Origin: an uncultured Draconibacterium sp. | GTDB taxonomy: Bacteria; Bacteroidota; Bacteroidia; Bacteroidales; Prolixibacteraceae | DNA: 64,000 nucleotides | Direction of reading: 5' to 3' | Assembly: GCF_963677565.1 (NCBI RefSeq) | Contig: NZ_OY781981.1 | Span: 868,001-932,000 of the forward strand | Shown: piece after piece, positions 7,424 through 17,068 of the stretch | How positions within the stretch are numbered: position 1 is the stretch's first letter | Layout of the letters: each line of letters begins with the position of its first letter | The notes under the pieces: model-generated | The model's database searches: none | What the model saw: the letters and a program-made list of their open reading frames with translations, nothing else | Told to the model about the DNA's origin: nothing | Translations under genes and position numbers: made by a program

Positions 7424-9769
7424 TTGAAAACACTACTCACCATATTATTTGTTTGCTCATGTATCGTAGCTAAGCCGCAGGTAATTGTTCACGGTTATAT
7501 AAAAGATAAAACCAACAACGAGCCACTCATTGGAGCAACCGTTTCAATAAGCGGAACTAGTACCGGAACGTCAACCAATAATACCGGTTATTTTTCGTTG
7601 CGCCTTGCCGATGCCGCCAAAAACAAGTTAACAATGCGTTATATCGGCTACAAAACCGAACAGTTCACAATCGATACAAAGAATTCAGGACCACAGTATT
7701 TTTATCTCGAACCGGGTGTTGAAATTGACGAAGTAACGGTAAAAGCGCCCTTGTTTTCAGAGAAACGAATGGGGGCTAATCTTACAGAAATTCCGGTACA
7801 GGAATTGAAAAAATTACCTGCACTTGGTGGCGAGGTAGACCTGCTGCGTACCTACCAGCTATTGCCGGGTGTGCAAGGTGGCAGCGAAGGAAAAACCGGC
7901 TTGCATGTTCGGGGTGGAGGTCCGGGACAAAACCTTATTTTATTAGATGGATCGCCGTTGTATTACGTGAATCACCTAGGCGGCTTCTCATCTATTTTCG
8001 ACCCCGAGGCCGTTAATAATTTCAAATTGTATAAAGGTGGTTTTCCTGCTCGTTACGGTGGCCGCCTGTCGTCGGTTCTCGATGTACAAATAAAGGAAGG
8101 CGATAAAAACAATAGTGAAACATTTATAAGCATCGGGACTATTTCGGGCCGATTTAATATGCAGGGGCCATTGCAACAAGGCAAAGGTTCTTATTTCATT
8201 TCCGTTCGGCGCATGTGGCTCGATTTGTTAACGCGCCCATTTTCTTTCGCTGCTTTCGACAAGGCTTCGTTCGGTTATAGCTTTTACGATGTAAACGCTA
8301 AAGCAACACTACAATTATCAGATAAAGACAAACTGTTTTTAAGCCTTTATTCGGGCGATGATAAGCTGGTATTTAGCTATAGAGAGAAAATATTAGGAAG
8401 CGGTGAAAAAGCAAAACAAAAGGTAAAATGGGGAAACCTGCTTGCTGTTGCACGTCTGAATCATACGTTTAAACCGGGCCTCACCAATAACACAAAAGTG
8501 TCGTTTACCAAGTACCGGTTTATCGACAAAGATTTGTACAAGAACAAATCGGACAATACAAAGTACAACTCGGCATTTAAAAGCCGTATTTACGACTGGG
8601 CCGTTAACAGCGATTTTGAGTTTCAGCCGGGAAATGCCTATAAAATGCTGGCTGGTGCCGGTGCCACTTTTCACTTTTTCATGCCGGGAAAAACTACCAC
8701 AATTAACATTAACGAAGGCGAAACTTACATCGACAGCACTTATGGAAGTACTTCGTTAAATGCTTTTGAAAGCCAGGCTTATATTGAAAACATATTCTCG
8801 TTCAAACACCTGAATTTTAATCTTGGTGCGCGTCTCAGTCATTTTTTGGTTGATGGCAAAAATTACTTTTATGCCGAACCGCGTCTGTCACTGGGTATTC
8901 CCATCACCTCATCAACATTGGTAAAAGCATCATACACTCAAATGCACCAGTATGTTAATATGCTTTCGAATCCAACAGCAGGTTTCGAAACCGATTTCTG
9001 GGTGCCGGCTACCGAAAAAGTTCCTCCAAGCGGCTCACGACAATTTGCCGTTGGAATTGAAAGAAATACCTCAAAATTCGAGGCCGGAATTGAAGCGTAT
9101 TATAAAAAGCTGAACAACCTGGTTACTTTTAAAGAAGGCGAAGTTTTCCAGGGGAATGCTACCGACTGGCAGGATCGTGTTGCCATTAACGGAACAGGAA
9201 CATCGAAAGGAATTGAATTTTTTGCCCGAAAGAAAACCGGAAAAATATCGGGCTGGGTGAGTTATACTTTGGCAAAATCAGACCGGCAATTTGATGAAAT
9301 TAACTTCGGAGAAACCTACTCGTTTAAATACGATCGCCGCCATGACTTAAGTGTAGTTTTGAGTGTCCCGATAAACGAAGAGTGGAATTTTTCGAGTACC
9401 TGGGTTTATGGTTCGGGCTACCCCATTACACTTGCTTTGGGAAAAATGAATACCATTGAAATGAATGATATCCCGGATGGCTCAGACAATTACTATCAGT
9501 TTGATGAATATGGCGAATACTACGGAAAGAAAAATTCGTTTAAAATGCAGGATTACCACCGCCTCGACATTGGATTTACCAGAACGCGGGAAAGTTACGG
9601 AGTAGAGCGCACGTTAACCATTGGCATTTACAATGTGTACAACCGCAAAAATCCGTATTACTATTTCTACAAACAACGAAAACCCTGGCGTGGCGATTAT
9701 ACAACCGAACTTTACAAGAGTAGTTTTCTACCCTTTTTACCCGCTATAAGTTATAGTTGGAGGTTTTAG
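7424..9769 (+). CDS. TonB-dependent receptor with carboxypeptidase-like N-domain
   Basis: A 781-residue outer-membrane transporter. It begins with a TTG (7424), since no ATG is available before the signal peptide (KTLLTILFVCSCIVA). Residues ~20-100 form the CarboxypepD_reg-like domain (GYIKDKTNNEPLIGATVSI), followed by a plug (GLHVRGGGPGQNLILLDGSP, PARYGGRLSSVLD) and a beta-barrel ending in ISYSWRF. It is smaller than SusC proteins and belongs to the group found with DUF4249 partners; no SusD gene is present. Substrate unknown. Confidence 0.9.
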   Translation: MKTLLTILFVCSCIVAKPQVIVHGYIKDKTNNEPLIGATVSISGTSTGTSTNNTGYFSLRLADAAKNKLTMRYIGYKTEQFTIDTKNSGPQYFYLEPGVEIDEVTVKAPLFSEKRMGANLTEIPVQELKKLPALGGEVDLLRTYQLLPGVQGGSEGKTGLHVRGGGPGQNLILLDGSPLYYVNHLGGFSSIFDPEAVNNFKLYKGGFPARYGGRLSSVLDVQIKEGDKNNSETFISIGTISGRFNMQGPLQQGKGSYFISVRRMWLDLLTRPFSFAAFDKASFGYSFYDVNAKATLQLSDKDKLFLSLYSGDDKLVFSYREKILGSGEKAKQKVKWGNLLAVARLNHTFKPGLTNNTKVSFTKYRFIDKDLYKNKSDNTKYNSAFKSRIYDWAVNSDFEFQPGNAYKMLAGAGATFHFFMPGKTTTININEGETYIDSTYGSTSLNAFESQAYIENIFSFKHLNFNLGARLSHFLVDGKNYFYAEPRLSLGIPITSSTLVKASYTQMHQYVNMLSNPTAGFETDFWVPATEKVPPSGSRQFAVGIERNTSKFEAGIEAYYKKLNNLVTFKEGEVFQGNATDWQDRVAINGTGTSKGIEFFARKKTGKISGWVSYTLAKSDRQFDEINFGETYSFKYDRRHDLSVVLSVPINEEWNFSSTWVYGSGYPITLALGKMNTIEMNDIPDGSDNYYQFDEYGEYYGKKNSFKMQDYHRLDIGFTRTRESYGVERTLTIGIYNVYNRKNPYYYFYKQRKPWRGDYTTELYKSSFLPFLPAISYSWRF

Positions 9770-9913
9770 AACTTGATATTTCTGTATTTCGAATGATAAA
9801 GCCCTGATGTAACAAGCAAGTCTATTTAACATTTTTATGTTTTTTAAATAGAACTCTTTGCAACATTTAGACTATATTTATCAGAGAAAACAAACACCAT
9901 TTAACTACCCGAC

Positions 9914-10633
9914 ATGAAAGTTAAATCAAGTTCTATCCGAATAACAATATTAAGTTCTATCTTATTAAACTTCCTTACGTTGTTCGCTTTCGGCCAGACA
10001 GAGGACAGTACCAAAATGTGGATTCCACAAACCGGTTCTTCTTCGAATATTGTACCTGCCCCATTAATACCTGTTACGGAAAACATTCAGTTTAACAGGG
10101 AGCTTCTTTTTTCACCAGATAACAATCAACAAAGCCGGTTTTCAGTAAACGACTGGCAACTTTCCAAACCGGATGTTAAACATCCCCAAATTAAACTTGA
10201 GCAAAGCACCACCGTTAATATTTTTCCAAACCTCGGGCAAAGCAATCAATTTTCAGGCAACCTTAACTACCAACTTTCCGATAAAGTAAGAATTGATTTG
10301 GGCATGGGACTGTACCAACAGAATACGATTTTATCTCCCTGGAATATCAATTATCAACTTGGTGTTACTTCAACCATAGAATATTCTTTCAATTCCTGGT
10401 TATCAGCCTACATTTACGGACAATACATTTCGCCTTCGTTAACTCAAAATAACTTTTTCGATCCTTTGCAATATATGAATCCCCTGTTCAAACATACCGA
10501 ATTTGGTGGCGGATTACGAGCGAAGTACAAAAGCATAAAAGCCGATGTAGGCATGAAAAATATAATGGGTGCAGATCTGAACGAGAAACGTTCAACGGGG
10601 TATTTCCAATCAAAAATATCGCTGGGATTTTAA
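9914..10633 (+). CDS. Hypothetical outer-membrane protein
   Basis: A 239-residue protein with a signal peptide (positively charged start, hydrophobic core, end near FAFGQ). The C-terminal half contains alternating segments (YQLSDKVRIDLGMGLYQQ, SYIYGQYISP-like) and ends in KISLGF, suggesting a small beta-barrel of 8 or so strands. It converges on holB with only nine bases between. It is possibly the last gene of the inserted outer-membrane cluster, but the 140-bp gap from the receptor suggests its own promoter. Function not recognised. Confidence 0.6.
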   Translation: MKVKSSSIRITILSSILLNFLTLFAFGQTEDSTKMWIPQTGSSSNIVPAPLIPVTENIQFNRELLFSPDNNQQSRFSVNDWQLSKPDVKHPQIKLEQSTTVNIFPNLGQSNQFSGNLNYQLSDKVRIDLGMGLYQQNTILSPWNINYQLGVTSTIEYSFNSWLSAYIYGQYISPSLTQNNFFDPLQYMNPLFKHTEFGGGLRAKYKSIKADVGMKNIMGADLNEKRSTGYFQSKISLGF

Positions 10634-10642
10634 TCTCCTCAT

Positions 10643-11767
10643 TCACCTTTTTATCAACCGCACCATCCGCAAACCCGTATCCATAAAAACAATACGCGGA
10701 TTTCCATTCATGGAGATATGCTTTATGGCCAGCTCAAATTCGTCGGCAAAAGCCACTATGTTGCGCTCGTTAATAAACGGCGCGAATTTTTTACCCCAGT
10801 CTTTTTCGGCGCGGTTCATATATACAATTTCGCTGCGTTTCATGTTCGACACAAAATATTCGCGCACCAAACGCAACGAAGCTGCAAAAAAGGCTTTTTG
10901 TTTGTCGCGGCCAATTTTTGCCATTTCATCGGCCCAGTCAATCATATCTTTTACTTGACGGGCATAGGCAAAACGCATCATTTCCTGAAATTTCTGGAAA
11001 TAAAACTGCTCATCATCCGACGGCGATAAATAGCTGATTGCTTTCAGATAACTTCCCGAAGCCAGATGAACGGCATCAGGAATGATCTCCGGATCAACAC
11101 CCTCTATTTTCAGTAAAGCATTTTGTATGGATGGATTATCAACAAACGGAAACTTTACCAGTTGCGCCCGCGAGCGGATAGTGCCGATCACTCCTTCCTC
11201 GTTTTCGGTAACCAGAATAAAAAGCGTTTTGCTGGGCGGCTCCTCAATCATTTTCAATAGTTTGTTCGAGCAGGCAGCGTTCATTTTTTCGGGCAACCAG
11301 ATAATCATCACTTTAAACTCCGACTCAAACGATTTGAGGTTTAGTTTTCGTAAGATCGACTCGCTTTCGCGTTCGTAAATTTCACCTTGTGCATTTCCGG
11401 CTTCAATGTGGCTCAACCAGTCACTCAGTTCGAAATACGGATTGGTCAAAACCTTCTCGCGCCACATGGGAAGAAAATCATCGCTAACCGGTTTGTTAAA
11501 CTGCTTGGCGTTAAAAATAGGAAACACAAAATGTAGATCGGGGTGTGCCAGTTTTTGGTATTTATGGCACGACGGGCAGGTTCCGCACGAATCGGTTTCG
11601 CTGCGGTTCTTGCACGAAACATATTGCGCATAAGCTAAAGCCATGGCTAGTTTGCCGGTTCCCGACGGGCCGGAAAATAATTGTGCATGACTGATTCGTT
11701 GCTCTTGAACCGACCGGATAAGGCGGCTTTTTATATTCTCTTGTCCTACTACATCTTTGAAAAACAT
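10643..11767 (-). CDS. holB: DNA polymerase III delta' subunit
   Basis: A 374-residue clamp-loader subunit. The start at MFFKDVVGQENIK (11767) is the family start; the upstream in-frame Met (11824) adds unlikely residues. The P-loop region reads GPSGTGKLAMALAYAQ, the zinc-binding cysteines lie in SCGTCPSCHKYQ, and MNAACSNKLLKMIEEPP matches the sensor region (the family NAANALLK motif). It belongs to the AAA+ clamp loader that places the beta sliding clamp on DNA. In this window it has lost its probable operon neighbours ricT and gldH to a 5.9-kb interval of outer-membrane genes. Confidence 0.9.
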   Translation of the reverse strand: MFFKDVVGQENIKSRLIRSVQEQRISHAQLFSGPSGTGKLAMALAYAQYVSCKNRSETDSCGTCPSCHKYQKLAHPDLHFVFPIFNAKQFNKPVSDDFLPMWREKVLTNPYFELSDWLSHIEAGNAQGEIYERESESILRKLNLKSFESEFKVMIIWLPEKMNAACSNKLLKMIEEPPSKTLFILVTENEEGVIGTIRSRAQLVKFPFVDNPSIQNALLKIEGVDPEIIPDAVHLASGSYLKAISYLSPSDDEQFYFQKFQEMMRFAYARQVKDMIDWADEMAKIGRDKQKAFFAASLRLVREYFVSNMKRSEIVYMNRAEKDWGKKFAPFINERNIVAFADEFELAIKHISMNGNPRIVFMDTGLRMVRLIKR

Positions 11768-12279
11768 AAGCCAAAAATAGTACTTAATTCTGAAAGTTGG
11801 CAATATGCAAAATACAGTTGCCAAAGCTACGAGCTATGAGCCGCTAGCCACGAGCTTTTTCTACTTAGTGTAGCTTGGTGCCTTCTTTGTGCAACTTTGT
11901 GGTAAAAATCTTTTAACACCAAGACGCTAAGACACGAAGTTTTTTTGAACCACAATAGACACATAGGACACAGTAGATTCGATTTACGCGCTAAGCGCAT
12001 GAATTAGCAAAACTAAATTCTATGGACAAAAAGGATCCGAGCCGTGTTTGATAAAAATTATACGGATCAGATCCTTAGTATTTCCTGTTAACTGCGACTG
12101 AAAATTGCAAACTCTCATTTCTCTTCTGAAATCTAAAATCGTTAATCTGCAATCATAATTCAAATGCTCAAAAGTCCGAATAACATTATTCCCTTTCTAA
12201 TATTCTAATTCTCAACCATTCTTCCGCTCCTCACCTATCTTACCGCAACATTAAATTATGGAAGGCCTTAAAAATCCAC
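11768..12279. other. Gene-free stretch upstream of pgk
   Basis: No coding frame is convincing. It holds a short direct/inverted region (gctacgagctatgag / ccacgagctttt), an AACACCAAGACGCTAAGACA segment typical of dispersed Bacteroidota intergenic repeats, a cgcgctaagcgcat palindrome also found near 16921, and an imperfect 15-bp inverted repeat (12030-12077). Confidence 0.5.
12030..12077. repeat. Inverted repeat AAGGATCcGAgCCGT
   Basis: The left arm at 12031-12045 and the right arm at 12062-12076 match at 13 of 15 positions as reverse complements. The loop is AT-rich. It could be a hairpin terminator or a small palindromic repeat; no T-run follows, so a repeat is the likelier reading. Confidence 0.45.
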
Positions 12280-12310
12280 TGTTTTTTCGAGCTATTAATT
12301 TTTATCTTTG
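12280..12310 (+). promoter_or_regulatory. Bacteroidota-type promoter of pgk
   Basis: TATCTTTG at 12303-12310 matches the TAnnTTTG -7 element of Bacteroidota sigma-ABfr promoters. A TGTTTTTT stretch about 20 bases upstream can serve as the -33 element. It lies 37 bases before the pgk ATG. Confidence 0.55.
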
Positions 12311-12346
12311 GTTGAATTTTTCAAAAAACATTAAAATTATAATATC

Positions 12347-13543
12347 ATGCAAACTATTAGCAGCTATGACTTTAAAGGAAAGAGAGCTCTTATCCGCGTT
12401 GATTTTAACGTGCCTTTAAACGACAAATTTGAGATTACCGACGATACACGTATGCGTGCAGCACTTCCTACAATTAAGAAAATTATTGAAGGTGGTGGTT
12501 CACCAATCATCATGTCGCACCTTGGCCGTCCGAAAAATGGTCCGGAGGAAAAATTCTCGCTGAAACCGTTGGTAAATCACTTGAGCGAGCTGCTTGGTGG
12601 TGCTACTGTAAAAATTGCTCCTGATTGTATTGGCGACGAAGTAAAAGCAATGGCAGAGGATGTAAAACCAGGTGAAGTTCTTATTCTTGAAAACCTGCGT
12701 TTTTACAAAGAAGAAACTGCCGGCGACGAGGAGTTTGCTGCTAAACTGGCTGAAAACGGCGACTGCTGGGTGAACGATGCTTTTGGTACAGCTCACCGTG
12801 CGCACGCTTCAACAGCTATTATTGCTAAGTTTTTCCCGAACGACAAAATGTTTGGTTACCTGATTGAGAGCGAAGTTAAAAGCCTTGACAAAGTAGTTAA
12901 AGAACCACAGCGTCCGTTAACTGCAATTATGGGTGGTGCTAAAGTTTCGTCTAAAATTACCATTATCGAAAACATGTTGGATAAAGTAGACAACCTGATT
13001 CTTGGTGGTGGAATGACTTACACTTTTGTGAAAGCGAACGGCGGAAAAGTAGGTAGCTCAATTTGCGAAGACGACTTCATCGAGACTGCAAAAAATATTG
13101 AAAAACTAGCCAAAGAAAAAGGTGTTAACCTGGTTATTGCAACCGATGTTGTTGCTGCTGATGACTTTAGCAACGACGCAAACACTAAAATTTGTCCTGC
13201 AAACGAAATTGAAGACGGATGGCAAGGCTTGGATGCCGGCCCTAAAAGTGTTGCAAAAATGAAGGAAGTAATTGAAAACTCGGGTACAATTCTATGGAAT
13301 GGCCCTGTTGGTGTTTTCGAAATGGAAACTTTCTCTGCAGGGACAAAAGCAGTTGGTGCTGCTATTGTTGAAGCAACTAAAAAAGGTGCTTTCTCGCTTG
13401 TTGGTGGTGGCGACTCGGTAGCTGCTGTTAACCAGTTCGGTATTGCTCCGGGAGTATCGTACATTTCTACTGCAGGTGGCGCATTGCTGGAATACCTTGA
13501 AGGAAAAACACTTCCTGGTGTTGCTGCTGTTCGTGGCGAATAA
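12347..13543 (+). CDS. pgk: Phosphoglycerate kinase
   Basis: A 398-residue cytosolic glycolytic enzyme converting 1,3-bisphosphoglycerate and ADP to 3-phosphoglycerate and ATP. RVDFNVPLN near residue 18, the substrate loop SHLGRPK, LLENLRFYKEE, and the C-terminal nucleotide motif VGGGDSVAAVNQFG are all intact. Length is standard. It is a single-gene unit with its own promoter and a rho-independent terminator downstream. Codon use is like the other highly expressed core genes here. Confidence 0.97.
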   Translation: MQTISSYDFKGKRALIRVDFNVPLNDKFEITDDTRMRAALPTIKKIIEGGGSPIIMSHLGRPKNGPEEKFSLKPLVNHLSELLGGATVKIAPDCIGDEVKAMAEDVKPGEVLILENLRFYKEETAGDEEFAAKLAENGDCWVNDAFGTAHRAHASTAIIAKFFPNDKMFGYLIESEVKSLDKVVKEPQRPLTAIMGGAKVSSKITIIENMLDKVDNLILGGGMTYTFVKANGGKVGSSICEDDFIETAKNIEKLAKEKGVNLVIATDVVAADDFSNDANTKICPANEIEDGWQGLDAGPKSVAKMKEVIENSGTILWNGPVGVFEMETFSAGTKAVGAAIVEATKKGAFSLVGGGDSVAAVNQFGIAPGVSYISTAGGALLEYLEGKTLPGVAAVRGE

Positions 13544-13600
13544 TCACCCTTCTAACTTCCCTAAAGGGAAGAACTGATAAGAAGATTACAATATTTTCAA

Positions 13601-13631
13601 AAGCCTAGTTCTTTTCGGACCGGGCTTTTTT
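13601..13631 (+). terminator. Rho-independent terminator of pgk
   Basis: The segment AAGCCTAGTTC pairs imperfectly with GGACCGGGCTT, with a CTTTTC-rich loop, and is followed by a TTTTT run. Its place shortly after the pgk stop supports a terminator. Confidence 0.7.
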
Positions 13632-13653
13632 ATGTTCGCTATTTGAGAATTAA

Positions 13654-13714
13654 AAACCCCTCTTAACCTCCCCAAAGGGGAGGAAATATCCCCCTTCGGG
13701 GGATTATAGGGGGT
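13654..13714. repeat. Double-hairpin repeat, CCTCCCC/GGGGAGG and CCCCC/GGGGG
   Basis: Two adjacent hairpins, CCTCCCCAAAGGGGAGG and TCCCCCTTCGGGGGA, then GGGGGT. Such elements are common between Bacteroidota genes. The architecture (hairpins of C-rich then G-rich arms) recalls the ends of the DUF559-associated repeats at 45-48 kb, but the sequence is not the same. Confidence 0.7.
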
Positions 13715-13854
13715 ATAAACCAAGTAATTCACCAAAACACAAAACTCTCATTTACAAAAGTGATTCTAGAGAATAATAAAAATTAACTCAAGTCCGGTTT
13801 TTTGAACATACCTCCCCTCCCAACTGTTTCAAAACAAACTTAAAACAGTAAAAA

Positions 13855-14040
13855 ATGAAAGGTAATGTTGGATCGGTTGACAGACTTTTACGAATTATTG
13901 CAGGATTAATTATTGCCATTGTTGGTGTTATTTTCGACAGCTGGTGGGGATTAATTGGTATTGTTCCGTTAGCAACCGGACTTTTCAAATTCTGCCCGTT
14001 ATACGTTCCTTTAAAAATTTCTACAACGGAAAAGGAATAG
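13855..14040 (+). CDS. DUF2892 / YgaP-like small membrane protein
   Basis: A 61-residue protein with two predicted membrane helices (LLRIIAGLIIAIVGVIF and GLIGIVPLATGLFKF) and the DUF2892 signature NVGSVDRLLRIIAG near the start plus FCPLY near the end. The domain also occurs at the C-terminus of the rhodanese YgaP. Role unknown; stand-alone members are frequent. It has its own intergenic space on both sides. Confidence 0.88.
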   Translation: MKGNVGSVDRLLRIIAGLIIAIVGVIFDSWWGLIGIVPLATGLFKFCPLYVPLKISTTEKE

Positions 14041-14304
14041 TCTGAGCACTTTATTTCCCCCGATTTTTTCAGAAATCATTTTTTTTTGAAAACAGAAGCA
14101 TTTTGTTATTACCAGACTTATTAGCCCCAAAACTTCATAAAATTTAAAGAGAATAATAGTACGATTTCTAAACTCTTTCCTTTCTTATTGTACTTTTTAC
14201 ATATTGAAACTCCAAAAACAAGAATTTTGAATATATTTGGGGGCTTATCGTTAGGTTATTCCTACTGATTTTATCAATTTTGAAAACTAATAAACTATTA
14301 TACT

Positions 14305-16899
14305 ATGAATGCAATTAACCGCTGGCCGCTCTTGGCCATTTTTGCGCTGCTCTTTTCGGTAGCTTGTACAACTAATGAATCTGGCCCCAACCTTATGATA
14401 CAAAAAGAATTAAATACCAACTGGACTTTCAACCAGGTAGGTGAAGACGAATGGTTACCCGCAACAGTTCCGGGAACAGTTCACACCGATTTGTTGGCCA
14501 ACGAAAAAATTGAAGATCCGTTTTATCGTTTGAATGAATTGGATCAGCAATGGATCGACAAAGTTGACTGGGAATACAAAAGCATGTTCACAGTTGACAA
14601 ATCAATTCTAAACCGCGATAAAGTTGTTCTCGATTTTGAAGGACTCGACACTTATGCCGATGTATCAGTAAACGGTGAAAAAGTACTTTCGGCCGATAAC
14701 ATGTTTCGCGAGTGGCAGGTTGATGTAAAAGACCTGTTAAAAGAAGGCGATAACGAAATCCACATTGTTTTTCGCTCGCCAATTGTTGAAGGCTTGAAAA
14801 AATACGATGCCAACGGCTTTGTTTACCCGGGCGGCGAAAACGACCAGGCCGAACGTGGTGAGGTTGAAGGTAATAAACGCGTGAGTATTTACACCCGCAA
14901 AGCCGGTTATCATTTTGGTTGGGACTGGGGACCACGTTTGGTAACCAGCGGTATCTGGAAACCGGTTTATCTGAAAGCATGGGACGTTGCAACCATCGAA
15001 AACCTGCAAATTGTTCAGCACGAAGTGTCGGATGAAAAAGCAACATTTACAGCAGTTTTCGAGGTGGATGCCGTAAAAAAAGCAAACGCTACAATTACAA
15101 TTAATAACGACGGACAAGCTCTTGCATCAAGCGAAGTTAGTTTGACTCCGGGCGTAAATAAATACTCGGTTGATTTTGAAATTGCCAATCCGCAACTTTG
15201 GTGGACCAACGGTTTAGGAGAAGCACATTTATACGACCTTTCGGGCGTTTTGGACATTAAAGGCCGCACAGTCTCTGAGGATACCCGCATCGGAATTCGT
15301 ACCCTTGAACTGGTTCGTGAAAAAGACGACGATGGCACTTCGTTCTATTTCAAACTGAACGGACACCCGGTATTTATGAAAGGTGCCAATTACATTCCGA
15401 ACGATATGTTCCTGCCGCGTGTTACCGACGAAAATTACCGCAAAGTGGTTGCCAATGCCAAAGATGCCAACAACAACATGTTGCGTATCTGGGGTGGAGG
15501 TATCTACGAAAACGATATTTTCTACGACCTCTGTGACGAAAACGGGATTCTGGTATGGCAGGATTTTATGTTTGCCTGTGCAATGTTCCCCAACAATCCG
15601 GAGTTTCTTGAAAGCATCAAATACGAAGCAATCGACAATGTAAAACGTTTGCGCAATCACCCAAGTATTGCACTGTGGTGCGGAAACAACGAAATCCTTA
15701 CCGCCTGGAACACCTGGGGATGGAAAGCTCTGGCTGAAAAAGAGGGCGAAGATGTACCCGAGAAAGTTTGGCAGGCTTATGTTGATATTTTCCATAAAAC
15801 ACTGCCCGATGTAGTAAACGAATACGATCCTTCGCGTAGTTACTGGGGCTCTAGTCCATCGTCGGGTCTTGGTGTACAGGCCGATCTTGTAAATGGCGAC
15901 GAACACTACTGGGGTGTTTGGTGGGGCAAAGAACCGTTCAGCACCTACGCAACACATCTGGCGCGTTTTATGAGTGAATACGGTTTCCAGAGTTTCCCTG
16001 ATATGGCAACCGTGCGTAAATACACCGAGCCGGAAGATTACGATATTTACTCGGAAGTGATGGAGTCGCACCAGCGCTCATCGATCGGCAACGGAACCAT
16101 CGAATATTACATGCTTCAGGAATACAAAAAGCCAAAAGATTTTGAGTCGTTCCTGTATGTAAACCACGTGTTACAAGCCGATGGAATTAAATTCGGACTG
16201 GAAGGTCACCGACGTGCAATGCCGTTCTGCATGGGAAGTTTATACTGGCAAATTAACGATGTTTGGCCGGTGGCTTCGTGGAGTTCAACCGATTACTACC
16301 AAAAATGGAAAGCCCTGCAATACTACGTGAAAAAAGGTTTTAGCCAGGTTTTGGTGAGCCCCTACGAAGAAGGAATTAAGTTTAAAGTGGGCATTGTTAA
16401 CGACAACCTTGAGCCAATACAAGCCGAGCTACGTATGCAAATGGTTGATTTCGACGGACAAGTGATTTGGGAAGAAGCTCACCTGGTTGATATTCCGGCC
16501 AACTCGAGCGACGACTATTTCGATGTAAACAAAAACGAGTGGCGTTACAAATACAGAAGAAATCTGAAAAATGTTGTTTTCACCACCGAGCTGGTTGCAA
16601 ATGGCGAAGTACTTTCGAAAAACAATTACTACTTCCTGCCATTTAAAAACCTGAGTGTTAAAGCTCCACAGGTTGAATATGCCATTACCAAAGCCGATAA
16701 CGGTTTTGACATTGCTTTGAAAACCGACAAGCTGGCTAAAAACCTGTTCATGGAAATTGGTGACGAAGATGGTTTCTTCTCTGACAATTACTTAGATCTG
16801 CTGCCAAACGAAAAAGTATCGATCAATTTAAAAACCGATATTTCGGAAGAAAAGCTAAATGAAGTACTGACCATCCGTACTTTGGATGATGCTTTTTAA
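14305..16899 (+). CDS. Beta-mannosidase, glycoside hydrolase family 2, lipoprotein
   Basis: An 864-residue enzyme with a lipoprotein signal (LLFSVACT, Cys22), so probably anchored in the periplasm or outer membrane. The GH2 sugar-binding, Ig-like and TIM-barrel domains are present in order. The acid/base Glu463 lies in WCGNNE and the nucleophile Glu558 in SEYGFQSFP. WGWDWGPRL and KGANYIPNDMF are typical of beta-mannosidases, which release beta-mannose from the ends of mannan or N-glycan cores. There is no neighbouring Sus operon. A TATATTTG at 14232-14239 may be its -7 element. Confidence 0.93.
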   Translation: MNAINRWPLLAIFALLFSVACTTNESGPNLMIQKELNTNWTFNQVGEDEWLPATVPGTVHTDLLANEKIEDPFYRLNELDQQWIDKVDWEYKSMFTVDKSILNRDKVVLDFEGLDTYADVSVNGEKVLSADNMFREWQVDVKDLLKEGDNEIHIVFRSPIVEGLKKYDANGFVYPGGENDQAERGEVEGNKRVSIYTRKAGYHFGWDWGPRLVTSGIWKPVYLKAWDVATIENLQIVQHEVSDEKATFTAVFEVDAVKKANATITINNDGQALASSEVSLTPGVNKYSVDFEIANPQLWWTNGLGEAHLYDLSGVLDIKGRTVSEDTRIGIRTLELVREKDDDGTSFYFKLNGHPVFMKGANYIPNDMFLPRVTDENYRKVVANAKDANNNMLRIWGGGIYENDIFYDLCDENGILVWQDFMFACAMFPNNPEFLESIKYEAIDNVKRLRNHPSIALWCGNNEILTAWNTWGWKALAEKEGEDVPEKVWQAYVDIFHKTLPDVVNEYDPSRSYWGSSPSSGLGVQADLVNGDEHYWGVWWGKEPFSTYATHLARFMSEYGFQSFPDMATVRKYTEPEDYDIYSEVMESHQRSSIGNGTIEYYMLQEYKKPKDFESFLYVNHVLQADGIKFGLEGHRRAMPFCMGSLYWQINDVWPVASWSSTDYYQKWKALQYYVKKGFSQVLVSPYEEGIKFKVGIVNDNLEPIQAELRMQMVDFDGQVIWEEAHLVDIPANSSDDYFDVNKNEWRYKYRRNLKNVVFTTELVANGEVLSKNNYYFLPFKNLSVKAPQVEYAITKADNGFDIALKTDKLAKNLFMEIGDEDGFFSDNYLDLLPNEKVSINLKTDISEEKLNEVLTIRTLDDAF

Positions 16900-17068
16900 G
16901 TAATGATATTTTGATTTAATACGCGCTAAACGCATATGATATTTCAAGGATGTTCAGAATACTTAAATCTTTCTGAACATCCTTTTCTTTTGTTGACACC
17001 CCGCTGTTTAAAACAAATCCAATCTCACATTCCTATTCAACTCCAATTTCCCCAACTTTAAGCTCAAT

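Larger units (their letters stand above)
13544..13854. other. Gene-free stretch downstream of pgk
   Basis: It contains a short hairpin (CTTCCCTAAAGGGAAG), the pgk terminator and a CCTCCCCAAAGGGGAGG-type repeat, then AT-rich sequence before the next small gene. No coding frame is convincing. Confidence 0.6.

Noticed and set aside
15229..16071. A 280-codon minus-strand frame inside the beta-mannosidase gene
   Set aside because: The plus-strand enzyme is intact with both catalytic Glu; the opposite frame is an antisense shadow.
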